Assembly: GCF_020564625.1 (NCBI RefSeq)
Contig: NZ_JAJBZT010000002.1
Coordinates: 513,141 to 577,140 of the forward strand
Direction of reading: 5' to 3'
Origin: Leeia speluncae
GTDB lineage: Bacteria > Pseudomonadota > Gammaproteobacteria > Burkholderiales > Leeiaceae
Length of the DNA stretch: 64,000 nt
Part shown: in pieces, positions 1 to 9,070 of the stretch
Position numbering within the stretch: the stretch's first letter is position 1
How the letters are laid out: the number at the start of each line of letters is the position of its first letter
The notes under the pieces: generated by a model
What the model saw: the letters and a program-made list of their open reading frames with translations, nothing else
What the model was told of the DNA's origin: nothing
Database searches by the model: none
Position numbers and translations under genes: made by a program

Positions 1-818
1 CCTGCGCCACGATAGCCAATGCGACGACATGCTTCTGCACATGCCTCGCCTACTTTTTGGCGTTGCGCCGCTGTAATACCTGGTGCTGGTGCTTCTTCAA
101 TCACCTTTTGGTGACGACGCTGCATCGAGCAATCACGTTCACCTAAGTAAACCGCATTGCCATGCTCATCAGCCAATACCTGAATTTCCACGTGACGTGG
201 ATTTTCTAGGAATTTTTCCATGTAGACAGTTGGGTTACCGAATGCGGCACCGGCTTCTGTTCGGGTCATTTGAACAGAATTGATCAATGAACCTTCAGAA
301 TGCACGACACGCATCCCACGACCACCACCACCGCCAGCCGCTTTAATGATGACTGGATAGCCAATTTCCTTAGCTATTTTCATGATCTCTTTCGGATCAT
401 CCGGTAGTGCACCACCAGAACCAGGTACACAAGGTACACCTGCTTCAATCATGGCTTGCTTAGCAGACACCTTGTCACCCATTTTGCGAATGGTGTCAGG
501 GCGTGGGCCGATAAAGACAAAGCCACTTTTTTCTACGCGCTCAGCAAAGTCTGCGTTTTCAGACAAGAAGCCGTAGCCTGGGTGAATCGCTTGTGCGTCT
601 GTCACTTCTGCCGCAGAAATAATCGCTGGCACATTTAAGTAACTTTGATTGCTTGGTGCTGGACCAATACAAACAGACTCATCTGCCAACTTCACGTATT
701 TCGCTTCGCGGTCCACGTCAGAGTGAACAACAACGGTTTTAATGCCCATTTCACGGCATGCACGTTGAATGCGTAGTGCGATTTCGCCACGGTTGGCAAT
801 CAGAATTTTTTCAAACAT
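1..818 (-). CDS. accC: Biotin carboxylase subunit of acetyl-CoA carboxylase (partial)
   Basis: This is the N-terminal ~272 residues of biotin carboxylase; the C-terminus lies beyond the window start. The enzyme uses ATP and bicarbonate to carboxylate the biotin on AccB, the first step of malonyl-CoA synthesis in the cytoplasm. The N-terminus [17 protein letters not shown] and the ATP-grasp glycine loop [12 protein letters not shown] near residue 159 are diagnostic. It lies 71 nt downstream of accB on the same strand, the usual accBC operon. Family and pathway are certain; only the truncation by the window limits the call. Confidence 0.97.
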   Translation of the reverse strand, partial: MFEKILIANRGEIALRIQRACREMGIKTVVVHSDVDREAKYVKLADESVCIGPAPSNQSYLNVPAIISAAEVTDAQAIHPGYGFLSENADFAERVEKSGFVFIGPRPDTIRKMGDKVSAKQAMIEAGVPCVPGSGGALPDDPKEIMKIAKEIGYPVIIKAAGGGGGRGMRVVHSEGSLINSVQMTRTEAGAAFGNPTVYMEKFLENPRHVEIQVLADEHGNAVYLGERDCSMQRRHQKVIEEAPAPGITAAQRQKVGEACAEACRRIGYRGA

Positions 819-889
819 GTTAGATTCTCCGTGAGGAAGAAACCAGAATGAGGCAGGTGTTAATCAACCTGCCTTGTCTTTCTCAGGAA

Positions 890-1345
890 TTACTCGATGA
901 CGAATAGTGGCTCGCCGTATTCAACTGGCTGGCCATTTTCGATCAAGACAGCTTTCACCACGCCGGCGCGGTCAGCTTCGATTTCATTCATTAGTTTCAT
1001 CGCTTCGATAATACAGAGGCGATCGCCAACGCTAACAGACTGGCCAACGTCAACAAATGCTTTTGCACCTGGTGCACCTGCACGGTAGAAAGTACCTACC
1101 ATTGGTGATTTTACTAGGCTTGCATCTGCATAGCCTGGTGCTGCTGCAGGTTCAGCCGCTGCTGGTGCTGCTGCAGCCACTGGTGCTGCTGCAGGGATAA
1201 TTTGCTGCATTGGTGCAGCATAGGTTGGTGCATGTGCAACGGTGCTGGTGATACGAACTTTTTCTTCACCTTCGGTGACTTCTAGCTCGGCAATACCAGA
1301 TTCTTGAACTAGATCAATTAGCTTCTTTAGCTTACGCAAATCCAT
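890..1345 (-). CDS. accB: Biotin carboxyl carrier protein of acetyl-CoA carboxylase
   Basis: The 151-residue BCCP carries the biotin that shuttles CO2 between AccC and the carboxyltransferase. The biotinylation motif EAMKLMN sits near the C-terminus with Lys117 as the acceptor, followed by the conserved thumb and half-barrel ending in GEPLFVIE. Residues about 40-72 form an Ala/Pro-rich flexible linker, as in other BCCPs. The start [13 protein letters not shown] is the canonical one. It lies between aroQ and accC on the same strand, consistent with an aroQ-accB-accC operon. Confidence 0.97.
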   Translation of the reverse strand: MDLRKLKKLIDLVQESGIAELEVTEGEEKVRITSTVAHAPTYAAPMQQIIPAAAPVAAAAPAAAEPAAAPGYADASLVKSPMVGTFYRAGAPGAKAFVDVGQSVSVGDRLCIIEAMKLMNEIEADRAGVVKAVLIENGQPVEYGEPLFVIE

Positions 1346-1369
1346 GTAGGTCTCCTTGAATGCGAAGAG

Positions 1370-1822
1370 TTAGCCTGCCAGCTTGGCAAGGGCGTGTTCT
1401 AGCGCGTAAAGGTAGCCATCCGCGCCCAAACCACAAATTACCCCAACCGCCTTATCCGAAAAATAAGAATGATGACGGAAAGGCTCTCTGGCATGAACAT
1501 TGGACAGATGAACTTCAATGAAAGGGATCTCGACTGCAGACAGCGCATCACGAAGTGCGACGCTGGTATGAGTAAATGCAGCCGGATTGATAATGATGTA
1601 ATCCGTACCGTCCGTTCTCGCTGCATGAATTCTGTCAATAAGCACATGCTCAGCATTGCTTTGCAGATAATCGAGCGAGGCACCCCGCTCAGCCGCAATT
1701 GCTTGCAGACGAGCGTTGATATCGGCGAGGGTCAGACTCCCGTAATGTTCGGGCTCCCGAGTACCAAGCAGATTCAGGTTTGGGCCGTGCAGCACCAAGA
1801 TTTTTGGTGTTGGGGTAGTCAT
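1370..1822 (-). CDS. aroQ: Type II 3-dehydroquinate dehydratase
   Basis: Type II dehydroquinase catalyses the third step of the shikimate pathway, 3-dehydroquinate to 3-dehydroshikimate. Seen: [17 protein letters not shown] at the N-terminus, with a tyrosine in the following loop (HYGS), NPAAFTHTS, and [11 protein letters not shown] with the catalytic histidine. I chose the ATG at 1822 (150 aa, the family length) because an AAGG ribosome site lies just upstream; an ATG 36 nt further upstream would add an untypical tail. It precedes accB with a 24-nt gap, an arrangement common in proteobacteria. Confidence 0.95.
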   Translation of the reverse strand: MTTPTPKILVLHGPNLNLLGTREPEHYGSLTLADINARLQAIAAERGASLDYLQSNAEHVLIDRIHAARTDGTDYIIINPAAFTHTSVALRDALSAVEIPFIEVHLSNVHAREPFRHHSYFSDKAVGVICGLGADGYLYALEHALAKLAG

Positions 1823-1958
1823 TTCACTACCTTCTGCGGGACGGTTTAGATTTTGCATGGGCGCAAGTTTGCCGCAAAATGCACGAAATTGTCCAGTTTT
1901 TCACGCAAAATTCTGATACATGGTCGTAAAATGACTGGAAAGACTGATGTTATCTGAA

Positions 1959-2513
1959 TCATTGGTCACCTACCATTTGTTGTAGTATCGGTAACAATTT
2001 GTCTTCTGACAGCATTCCTAGCTGTAAGTGCTGAATATTCCCTGCGGAATTTAGTACCAAGGTATACGGCAGTGCGCCGGCTTCATTGCCTAAGCTTGCC
2101 ATCATCGATGCACCTTGCGCTTCTGCGAGTAATACAGGGAAATTGATCGGGGTATGCTGCATAAAGAGGTTTACATTGTTGGCGTTATCGAGCGCAATGC
2201 CAATAAACTGCACATCTTTATCGGCAAACTGCTGCTGGAGGTGGACGAATCCCGGTAATTCTTGCTGGCAAGGTGGGCACCAACTGGCCCAGAAGTTCAC
2301 AACAACCACTTTGTTGCCTCGCCAGTCAGAGAGTTTTCTTAATTTTCCATCAAGATCGGGTAATTGTTGCTGCCACAAGACTTCTGCAGGAACGCCCTTC
2401 GGTGTTTTCGCTGTAGGCGAATGAGAAGAAAGTAGAAAATAGCCTGCTCCACCTGCTAATAACAGGATGGCGAGAATGGCGGTCGCAATGAATGACCTAT
2501 TTCTCGATGCCAT
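1959..2513 (-). CDS. TlpA-like membrane-anchored thioredoxin
   Basis: A 184-residue periplasmic thioredoxin anchored by one N-terminal membrane segment (about residues 8-29). The active site WASWCPPC places the redox cysteines at 79 and 82, and the AhpC/TSA-type fold continues to the end. Such proteins take electrons from DsbD to reduce periplasmic disulfides, for instance in cytochrome c maturation or peroxide defence. Its start codon overlaps the stop of dsbD by one base (TAATG), so the two are translationally coupled; this supports DsbD as its electron donor. The exact client is not visible. Confidence 0.88.
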   Translation of the reverse strand: MASRNRSFIATAILAILLLAGGAGYFLLSSHSPTAKTPKGVPAEVLWQQQLPDLDGKLRKLSDWRGNKVVVVNFWASWCPPCQQELPGFVHLQQQFADKDVQFIGIALDNANNVNLFMQHTPINFPVLLAEAQGASMMASLGNEAGALPYTLVLNSAGNIQHLQLGMLSEDKLLPILQQMVGDQ

Positions 2514-4315
2514 TAGCGATTAGCCTCTGCCACGGCGTTAAGCAAACCTTCTGCCTCAATATAGCCAATGATCGGGGTTGTCGATGGCATTCCTGCCTTG
2601 TTAAACAGAATAATGCCCGGCGGGCCAAAGAGATCAAATGCCGCTAATAGCGCCCGATCTCCTTCGGTATTGTTGGTGACATCTGCTCGAAGTAAAACCG
2701 TATTGGCTAAGCCTTGTTTCACTTTCACCTGTGAAAAAACCTCTCTTTCCATCTCGATGCAGCTCACACACCAATCTGCATAGAAATCGAGCAAGACAGT
2801 TTTCCCTTTTGCATTCGTAATTGCGGCCTTTAATTCCGCTACCGATCGAACTGGTTGGAAGTTTAATTTGTCATTCACTGACGAGTTTACTGAGTCAGTG
2901 GTTCCCGCGAGGCCTGCCAATGGTTTACTAAAGTTGTTGCTGCCAGCAAAGGCACCAACCAAATAGGCCGCCCCTGCAATCAGCAAAATGACGCCGACGC
3001 CCTTCCAGACTTTGCGAACCATGCTGGTTTTGCTCGGTAATGTATCTAAAGCAGATAAGAACACCGCACTTAAGATGAGTAAAGCGCCTAGCAGCCCCAT
3101 TAACCAAGCGGTAGATAACAAGGGGCGCGCCATCCAGAGGGACACAAATAGTAGTAGTACGCCAAACACTTGGCGTACTTGCTTCATCCATGGACCCGCT
3201 TTGGGAATGGCATGTTGACCGAGTAAGCCAATCAGTAAGAGGGGGAAACCAACGCCTAATGCCATCACGTAAAGAGACAAACCACCTGTCCATAGATTGC
3301 CGGTTTTAGCGATAAACAACAGTGCAGCAGCTAATGCTGGTGTTGCACAAGGGCCGATGATGAGCGCGGAAAGTAAACCCATGACAAAGACACTGGTCAT
3401 GTGCCCGCCGGGTAGTTTGTTGGCAAGATTGGTAAACCGGGTTTGGAAGCCGCTTGGTAGTTGAATTTCAAATAGCCCAAACATCGCCACGGCAAAAATC
3501 ACCATCAGCCCGGCAAAACTACCAATTACCCAAGGGTTTTGCAGCCATAGCGTAAGTTGTAAACCAAGTGATGCGGCAATAAGTCCTGCGACGGTATAGC
3601 TGAGTGCTAAACCTTGGACATAACTTAGGCTAAGTAAAAAGCTTCTAGCCCGGTGCCCTGCTTGTGCTTTTGGGTCGCCGGCAATTAAGGCTGAAATAAT
3701 CGGGATGAGCGGGTACATGCACATCGTACCGGCCATTAATAAGCCTGCAAGGAAGAAGCCGCCTAGGGTGAAGGCAATGGGCTGAGAAAATGCAGAAAAC
3801 GCCGCGGAGTCTGCGGCGTTTGTTTGTGAAAATAGGTTTTTCCAACTAGAGGAATTGCTGGACTTAGGGGGCGATGGGTTTTCGATGGTGCCATCTGGCT
3901 TTAACTTAAAGACATGTGTTTCGGGCGGAAAACAGACTTTAAACTTTTCCGAGCAACCTTGAGATTGAATGCTGAGTGAAGCTATTTTATTTGGCTTTGG
4001 GATCGGGAGTTGAATATCAAATCCCTTATGGAAGACCAGTACATTGCCAAATACTGGATCATTTTTTAGATCACCATTGGGTACTTGGACATTGGCAATC
4101 GCTTGGCCATCAAGCAAAAATTTGAAACGATCTTTGTAAAGGTAATATCCGCTGGTGACTTCATAGCGAACAATAATATTGCCTGGCGCACCGGTTCTGG
4201 CGGTTGGTACAAAGGCTTCTCTTGCGCGAATCAGTGATTCTGCAAAGCTAGCGGTACTGATTAACAGCAGTACAAAGACAAAAAAAGATCGTAACAAGCG
4301 ATTCATGATGAACAT
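2513..4315 (-). CDS. dsbD: Thiol:disulfide interchange protein DsbD
   Basis: DsbD carries electrons from cytoplasmic thioredoxin across the inner membrane to periplasmic thiol proteins. All three parts are visible in 600 residues: a signal peptide and alpha domain with the cysteine pair in GCSEKFKVCFPPE, an eight-segment membrane domain with the cysteines in TMCMYPLIP and IGPCATPAL, and a C-terminal thioredoxin gamma domain with WCVSC (Cys516/Cys519). The start could be 4315 or the ATG at 4306; neither has a strong ribosome site. It follows cutA by 22 nt and overlaps the tlpA-like gene, a likely operon. Confidence 0.95.
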   Translation of the reverse strand: MFIMNRLLRSFFVFVLLLISTASFAESLIRAREAFVPTARTGAPGNIIVRYEVTSGYYLYKDRFKFLLDGQAIANVQVPNGDLKNDPVFGNVLVFHKGFDIQLPIPKPNKIASLSIQSQGCSEKFKVCFPPETHVFKLKPDGTIENPSPPKSSNSSSWKNLFSQTNAADSAAFSAFSQPIAFTLGGFFLAGLLMAGTMCMYPLIPIISALIAGDPKAQAGHRARSFLLSLSYVQGLALSYTVAGLIAASLGLQLTLWLQNPWVIGSFAGLMVIFAVAMFGLFEIQLPSGFQTRFTNLANKLPGGHMTSVFVMGLLSALIIGPCATPALAAALLFIAKTGNLWTGGLSLYVMALGVGFPLLLIGLLGQHAIPKAGPWMKQVRQVFGVLLLFVSLWMARPLLSTAWLMGLLGALLILSAVFLSALDTLPSKTSMVRKVWKGVGVILLIAGAAYLVGAFAGSNNFSKPLAGLAGTTDSVNSSVNDKLNFQPVRSVAELKAAITNAKGKTVLLDFYADWCVSCIEMEREVFSQVKVKQGLANTVLLRADVTNNTEGDRALLAAFDLFGPPGIILFNKAGMPSTTPIIGYIEAEGLLNAVAEANR

Positions 4316-4337
4316 TCAAATTAAGCGTGAGCGCTAA

Positions 4338-4670
4338 CTACGTATTAGCCACGCTATTTTCTACCCACTGACAATAGGCTGGCAAGCCATCACTCGTAGA
4401 GACCGCTAATATTTCAGGAAGTTCATAGGGGTGAAGTTCGATGATCTTTGCTTGTAATGCGGGGTAACGATCCATCGATGTTTTCATGAGAACGGGAATT
4501 TCTTTTGCAGATTCTAGTCTACCTTCCCACTCATAATACGAAGTGACGGGGGCAAAGCAGTTGATGCAGGCCACCAGTTTTTCTTTTAGCAGGGTATGAG
4601 CGAGGCTGGTAAGATCATAGTCTTCCGGCCAGTTGGTCCACACCATATAGATTTGATTAGAGTTTGTCAT
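4338..4670 (-). CDS. cutA: Divalent-cation tolerance protein CutA
   Basis: CutA is a small trimeric cytoplasmic protein linked to divalent copper tolerance; its true biochemical role is still uncertain. The 110-residue product has the family hallmarks VACINCFAPVTSYYEWEG and IIELHPYELPEILAV. An upstream ATG at 4754 is in frame, but the ATG at 4670 gives the family length and has an AGAGGA ribosome site 8 nt away. This start overlaps the start codon of divergent fxsA (CATG shared), so the two messages begin within one another. It leads the dsbD operon, as in many proteobacteria. Confidence 0.93.
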   Translation of the reverse strand: MTNSNQIYMVWTNWPEDYDLTSLAHTLLKEKLVACINCFAPVTSYYEWEGRLESAKEIPVLMKTSMDRYPALQAKIIELHPYELPEILAVSTSDGLPAYCQWVENSVANT

Positions 4671-5136
4671 GATGCGATTCCTCTTGTTGTTGATGCTGTC
4701 GATTCCCTTGCTTGAACTGGCCAGTTTGTTTTGGCTAGCGCATGAAATAGGCATGTGGACGTGGCTTTACTTATTATGCACCACCGCAATTGGGGTCGTC
4801 TTACTAAAGAGTCTACGTTTGACGGTGATGGTTGGCATGTTGCAGTCTGCGAAAAGCGGTCAATCACCGATGGGCGCGTTGTTTTACACAGCGAGACAAG
4901 CGATTGCCGGTGTCCTGTTTCTGATTCCTGGTGTGTTTACAGATATTTTAGCTGTATTGCTACTGTTGCCTTGGCCTGCGTCTTGGTTTCCTAAAGCGGC
5001 AGCAATGCATACATCTGGGCAAGGTTTTCATCACGCGCCAGAAGAGCAAAACGTGATGGATGGTGAGTTTACTAGAGTAAATGAAGAGGTGATTCATTTG
5101 CCGCGTGATTCGCAAGATGGCCGTCATCAACGCTAA
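4669..5136 (+). CDS. fxsA: FxsA family membrane protein
   Basis: FxsA is a small inner-membrane protein known in E. coli for suppressing phage F exclusion when overproduced; its normal role is unknown. The 155 residues contain an N-terminal hydrophobic pair (about 3-45), the conserved stretch ARQAIAGVLFLIPGVFTDI, another membrane helix and a hydrophilic tail. The start could be ATG 4669 or 4672. Its translation start lies inside the start of divergent cutA and the ribosome site is weak, so its leader must begin inside the cutA reading frame. Confidence 0.85.
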   Translation: MMRFLLLLMLSIPLLELASLFWLAHEIGMWTWLYLLCTTAIGVVLLKSLRLTVMVGMLQSAKSGQSPMGALFYTARQAIAGVLFLIPGVFTDILAVLLLLPWPASWFPKAAAMHTSGQGFHHAPEEQNVMDGEFTRVNEEVIHLPRDSQDGRHQR

Positions 5137-5145
5137 GCAGAATAC

Positions 5146-5448
5146 TTAATCGGGTGGCGTTAGCAGCACGTTTTCGATGGCTTCTACAGATAGACCGATG
5201 ATTTGAACGCGTTTATTTCGGTTTGTCTCGCCACTCAGTAACGTAATGGCTTGTTTAGGAATCGCTAGTTTCTCAGACAAAAAGCGAATCAATGCCTGAT
5301 TCGCTTTCCCTTCTACAGGTGGGGCGGCTAAGCGGATTTTTAATGCTTCGCCGTGCTCCCCACTAATCTCTGAAGATTTGGCACCGGGTTGTATATAGAG
5401 CGTCAACACGATCGTTTGATCGCCCTTTTGCTGGCACCAAGCCGCCAT
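5146..5448 (-). CDS. yggU: DUF167/YggU family protein
   Basis: A 100-residue cytoplasmic protein of the YggU/DUF167 family, of unknown function. Seen: LYIQPGAKSSEISGEHGE and the strongly conserved IRLAAPPVEGKANQALIRFL, then GETNRNKRVQI. I chose the ATG at 5448 because it overlaps the stop of yggT as TAATG, giving translational coupling; an ATG two codons upstream also exists. The yggT-yggU pair next to proC and yggS is a conserved proteobacterial cluster. Confidence 0.9.
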   Translation of the reverse strand: MAAWCQQKGDQTIVLTLYIQPGAKSSEISGEHGEALKIRLAAPPVEGKANQALIRFLSEKLAIPKQAITLLSGETNRNKRVQIIGLSVEAIENVLLTPPD

Positions 5449-6044
5449 TACCACACGCCAGGTAATAGTAATTGATGAAGTGATACCTCTAAAGAGGGAA
5501 TCACAAAGTACAGTACGACCTGCAAGATCAGAATTAAGACTAGCGGCGCTAAATCAAAACCGCTAACCGGTGGAATGATGCGTTGAATCGGCGCCAAAAG
5601 TGGACGAACAATCGCATACAACACACTAGATAGCGGGTGCCCTGGCTGTGTCCAAGACAAGATCGCAATCATAAAGGTGGAGCCAATCCACAAATACAAT
5701 AGTAACTGTAAAGAAAACACTAAGCCCGCCAAAAACGAGACGGGGATGATTTGTGGGGATAGCCAACCCAAGCCACCATGCAAAGTCAGCGCAATGAATA
5801 ACTCCAAGGCTTTTAGTAGCCAACTACCTAAAAACACCAGAAGAAGCGTCGCAATATCATAGCCTTTGATGCCAGGAATGATTTTGCGAGCAGGAATCAC
5901 AGCCCAATTCGTGAACTTGATGGTGAACTGCGCCAATGGATTACTAAACGGCGCTCTCACTACCTGCAAGATAAAGCGAGTCAGTAGGGTGAGTAAAAAG
6001 AATCCACCAATTGCATCTAAAATAAAGTTAATTGCATTTGCCAC
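5448..6044 (-). CDS. yggT: YggT family membrane protein
   Basis: A 198-residue inner-membrane protein with two YGGT repeats, each made of a hydrophobic hairpin. Conserved proline/arginine loops are visible in repeat 1 (NWAVIPARKIIPGIKGYD) and repeat 2 (RPLLAPIQRIIPPVSGFD). The family has been linked to osmotic stress and septal or cell-shape functions in some bacteria, but the role here is not established. It lies 24 nt downstream of cysE and is translationally coupled to yggU. Confidence 0.92.
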   Translation of the reverse strand: MANAINFILDAIGGFFLLTLLTRFILQVVRAPFSNPLAQFTIKFTNWAVIPARKIIPGIKGYDIATLLLVFLGSWLLKALELFIALTLHGGLGWLSPQIIPVSFLAGLVFSLQLLLYLWIGSTFMIAILSWTQPGHPLSSVLYAIVRPLLAPIQRIIPPVSGFDLAPLVLILILQVVLYFVIPSLEVSLHQLLLPGVW

Positions 6045-6068
6045 CGTGGCACTCCTTGTGTCGCCGGG

Positions 6069-6860
6069 TTAGTCTTCTTTCAAGATCCGATGATCCATCG
6101 CTTGCGCAGGCTGGGTTTGTTCACACACACCAACAATACGGGCGGGTACGCCGACCACCGTGACGTGCGAAGGGACGGGTTCGAGAACCACACTACCCGC
6201 GCCCACTTTTGCACCCGCACCAATTTCGATGTTGCCTAAAATTTTTGCGCCTGCGCCGATGAGCACCCCGCTACGGATTTTGGGATGGCGGTCGCCAGTT
6301 TCTTTACCGGTACCGCCTAGGGTAACTTCTTGTAAAATGGAGACATCATCGTCAATCACGACGGTTTCACCCACCACAAAGCCAGTGCCATGATCTAACA
6401 AGATCCCTTTACCAATATTGGCGGCGGGGTGAATATCCACAGCAAACACTTCTGAAATGCGGTTTTGTAGGTGCAGTGCGAGTGCTTCGCGCCCTTCTCT
6501 CCATAACCAATTTGCGACTCGGTAGCATTGAATGGCCTGATAGCCTTTGAAGTATAGCAGCGGCGTAGAATATGCTTTGCAAGCCGGATCACGATCTCTG
6601 ACCGCTTGGATATCTGCTCTTGCCGAAATGGCAATTTGGGGATCCGCGTGTAATGCATCGTTGATCAGTTCCATTAATGCGCGTGCATCCATGGTTTGGC
6701 TGGCTAGTTTGCTAGACAAATGAAACGCCAACACATCATCAAATGATTTGTGACGCAACACAGTCATGTGCAAAAAAGAAGCCAGCATCGGTTCGCTAGC
6801 AGCAGAAGCGGTGACTTCGTCACGGATCGCTTGCCATAAAACATCTGGGCTATTTGTCAT
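6069..6860 (-). CDS. cysE: Serine O-acetyltransferase
   Basis: CysE transfers acetyl from acetyl-CoA to L-serine, the committed step of cysteine synthesis. The 263 residues show the N-terminal helical domain, then a left-handed beta-helix with hexapeptide repeats. The catalytic pair is present: Asp142 in AVDIHPAA and His157 in LLDHGTGFVVGET. The C-terminus ends in basic/acidic residues, but I cannot judge its binding to cysteine synthase. It sits 13 nt downstream of proC on the same strand; regulation is usually by cysteine feedback. Confidence 0.96.
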   Translation of the reverse strand: MTNSPDVLWQAIRDEVTASAASEPMLASFLHMTVLRHKSFDDVLAFHLSSKLASQTMDARALMELINDALHADPQIAISARADIQAVRDRDPACKAYSTPLLYFKGYQAIQCYRVANWLWREGREALALHLQNRISEVFAVDIHPAANIGKGILLDHGTGFVVGETVVIDDDVSILQEVTLGGTGKETGDRHPKIRSGVLIGAGAKILGNIEIGAGAKVGAGSVVLEPVPSHVTVVGVPARIVGVCEQTQPAQAMDHRILKED

Positions 6861-6873
6861 GATTGCTCGATTT

Positions 6874-7689
6874 CTATTCAGCTGCGGCTAATTCGTTACC
6901 AAGCTCAATGGCACGTGCCTCTGCACGTCGCGCTGCTTTGGTTACAATGGCCGCTAAATTATCTTCGGTGAGGCTAAGAATGCCTTGCTCGGTGGTCCCT
7001 TTTTTGGACGTGACGTTTGCCCTGAGTGTGGCAGGCGCTTCACCACTGGCGTCTAATAGGGCAATGGCGCCTTTAAAGGTTTGCGCCGCTAGTACATCTG
7101 CCATGTCTGCATCAAAGCCAAGCTCACGCGCTGCACTTGCCAGCGCTTCTACCATATAGAACACGTATGCAGGGCCGCTACCAGAAATAGCGGTGATCTT
7201 ATCGATGCCCTCTTCGCTATTTACCCATACCGTTTTACCGACGGCAGCAAATAAGGTATCGACGACATTCTTTTCATCAGATGACACGCTATCTGTCGCA
7301 AATAAGCCGCTCATGCCTTGTAAGACTTGAGATGGGGTATTTGGCATGACGCGGACGATACGATTGTAATTGCCAAGCCAAGTGGCTAGCGAATCGGTAC
7401 GAATACCCGCAGCAACGGACACAATCAGTTGTTGTTGAATCCATGGAGATAGTTGGGTGGCCAGCGCTTTTAGCTGTTGTGGCTTAATGGCCAATACCAC
7501 GATATCAGAGGCGACATCCGCTTCACACAGCAAATTACTATACGTAATGCCGTATTCGGCCTTCATGCGTTCACATTTTTCAGGGTTGCGATCGACAACA
7601 TGAATACTTAGATCACTACGACCTAAGGTTGCCAAACCAGCAATAATGGCACCAGCCATATTGCCACCACCAATAAATGTGATACGCAT
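6874..7689 (-). CDS. proC: Pyrroline-5-carboxylate reductase
   Basis: ProC reduces pyrroline-5-carboxylate to proline with NAD(P)H. The 271 residues begin with the Rossmann motif ITFIGGGNMAGAIIAGL and contain AIKPQQ, VRVMPNTPSQV and the dimerisation-domain signature SGSGPAYVFYMVEAL, plus TSKKGTTEQGI near the C-terminus. The length is typical. It starts the proC-cysE-yggT-yggU run; a TATAAT hexamer on the same strand about 85 nt upstream is a candidate promoter. Confidence 0.96.
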   Translation of the reverse strand: MRITFIGGGNMAGAIIAGLATLGRSDLSIHVVDRNPEKCERMKAEYGITYSNLLCEADVASDIVVLAIKPQQLKALATQLSPWIQQQLIVSVAAGIRTDSLATWLGNYNRIVRVMPNTPSQVLQGMSGLFATDSVSSDEKNVVDTLFAAVGKTVWVNSEEGIDKITAISGSGPAYVFYMVEALASAARELGFDADMADVLAAQTFKGAIALLDASGEAPATLRANVTSKKGTTEQGILSLTEDNLAAIVTKAARRAEARAIELGNELAAAE

Positions 7690-7737
7690 GACGTTACATC
7701 CTGTAGTTGGATAGAAAGGGGGGATATCCGCTAAATC

Positions 7738-7763
7738 AGGGTTGAATGGTTTATTTCAACCCT
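7738..7763 (-). terminator. Hairpin downstream of the lipoprotein gene
   Basis: AGGGTTGAA pairs perfectly with TTCAACCCT around an 8-nt loop, and weaker complementarity extends outward. No T run follows on the minus strand, so it is either a weak terminator for the upstream lipoprotein gene or a leader hairpin of proC. Confidence 0.4.
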
Positions 7764-7773
7764 TGATAAACGG

Positions 7774-7779
7774 ATTATA
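7774..7779 (-). promoter_or_regulatory. Candidate -10 box of the proC operon
   Basis: A perfect TATAAT on the minus strand lies in the intergenic region between the lipoprotein gene and proC. No good -35 is seen at 17 nt (CCAATT). Transcription from here would include the hairpin at 7738-7763 in the leader. The call rests on the hexamer and its position only. Confidence 0.35.
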
Positions 7780-7789
7780 CCCTGTAGTT

Positions 7790-8290
7790 CTATCTTAATT
7801 GGGATTGAACGTCGCTTAGTTCTTCTTGCAGTTTTACAGAGAGTTGCTTGGTGAGGTCTTCCGTCTTCTCATCAAAAGAATCTGGATTGGTGACACGGTA
7901 AGCTTTGGCCACAATTAAGGTATCGCTGCCTTTTGTTTGTGCCGTATAGGTGATACGTACTTCTTCTTTTGGTTTGCCAGATTGTTTTGGTAACGCAAGT
8001 GCCATCGTCAGTTGCGTTTTATTTCTGGTTTTCAGCTTCATGTTCTTTTTTGCTCGAACGGCTGCAAGTCGATCAAAAATCGTTTTAACAGAAACCTTAC
8101 TAAACGCTGCCGAGACCTCTCCATTGATTGGTTTGGTCTGCGTCGTTTGCGTTGCTGTCGTATCTACCGGCTGTGACGGGGGAGTATTTTCGACGGGGGC
8201 ATTGTTCTGCTTAATAGCATTACATCCCGTCAGTATGATCGCCCCAGCGACTAACGTGGCGGTCAATTTAAATAGTTTTGAATAACTCAT
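7790..8290 (-). CDS. Putative lipoprotein of unknown function
   Basis: The 166-residue product starts with a signal peptide and lipobox ending ILTGC, so Cys23 should be lipidated and the protein anchored in a membrane facing the periplasm. A Thr/Pro/Gln-rich linker (about 28-55) leads to a compact domain that ends in a charged helix. I do not recognise the domain; it could be a DUF-type outer-membrane lipoprotein. It sits between yggS and proC on the same strand, 14 nt downstream of yggS, so probably co-transcribed. Confidence 0.75.
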   Translation of the reverse strand: MSYSKLFKLTATLVAGAIILTGCNAIKQNNAPVENTPPSQPVDTTATQTTQTKPINGEVSAAFSKVSVKTIFDRLAAVRAKKNMKLKTRNKTQLTMALALPKQSGKPKEEVRITYTAQTKGSDTLIVAKAYRVTNPDSFDEKTEDLTKQLSVKLQEELSDVQSQLR

Positions 8291-8304
8291 CTGATTACAT
8301 GTGG

Positions 8305-8994
8305 TTATGAATAATTGCGGCTACCAAAAATGGCGGTGCCAACACGAACAATGGTGGCCCCTTCTTCAATCGCGGCCGCCATATCGGAAGACATGCCCAT
8401 CGACAACGTATCTACCGCTAATCCTTCAGACTGCATTTGTTGCAAGAGTTCCCTTAATGCGGCAAAGGGCGCTCTTTGCGCGTCATGCGTAGCTGCTGGT
8501 GCAGGAATACACATTAATCCACGCAGGATTAGATTGGGTAATTTAGTGATTTCACTTGCCAATGTCATGACTTCAGATGGCGTTATACCACTTTTTGATG
8601 CTTCACCGCTAATATTTACTTGCAAACAAATGTTGAGCGGTGGGAGATGGGCTGGGCGTTGATCGGATAATCGCTCGGCAATTTTTAACCTATCTACGCT
8701 ATGCATCCAGTGTGCATGTTCAGCCACAATTTTGGTTTTATTACTTTGCAATGGGCCGATAAAGTGCCACTCTATCGGTAGGTGGGCTAACGCCGTACTT
8801 TTGGTCGCCAGTTCTTGTACATAGTTTTCTCCAAACGCACGCTGGCCAGCATCAAATGCGGCTTCTACAGCTTCGACTGGAAAGGTTTTACTGACGGCCA
8901 AGAGCAAGATATCGTGGCTACTTCTGCCACATTGATCAGCTACCTGAGAAATCTGCTTTTTTACGCCTTGCAAGGCTTCGTGGATTGCATTCAT
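8305..8994 (-). CDS. yggS: PLP homeostasis protein YggS
   Basis: YggS (PROSC/PLPBP) binds pyridoxal phosphate without known catalysis and buffers the cofactor. The 229 residues show LLAVSKTFP with Lys36 as the PLP lysine, RAFGENYVQE, EWHFIGPLQSNK, LQVNISGEASKSG and LSMGMSSDMAAAI with the phosphate-binding Ser/Gly loop. It is divergent from pilT, a conserved arrangement (yggS back to back with pilT) in many proteobacteria. Confidence 0.96.
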   Translation of the reverse strand: MNAIHEALQGVKKQISQVADQCGRSSHDILLLAVSKTFPVEAVEAAFDAGQRAFGENYVQELATKSTALAHLPIEWHFIGPLQSNKTKIVAEHAHWMHSVDRLKIAERLSDQRPAHLPPLNICLQVNISGEASKSGITPSEVMTLASEITKLPNLILRGLMCIPAPAATHDAQRAPFAALRELLQQMQSEGLAVDTLSMGMSSDMAAAIEEGATIVRVGTAIFGSRNYS

Positions 8995-9070
8995 AATGGA
9001 TATTTATCGCGGTGTAAGGCGCATGATGCCTTGTTTATCACTATAAACCAACGTTTAAAGGGGATTATAA

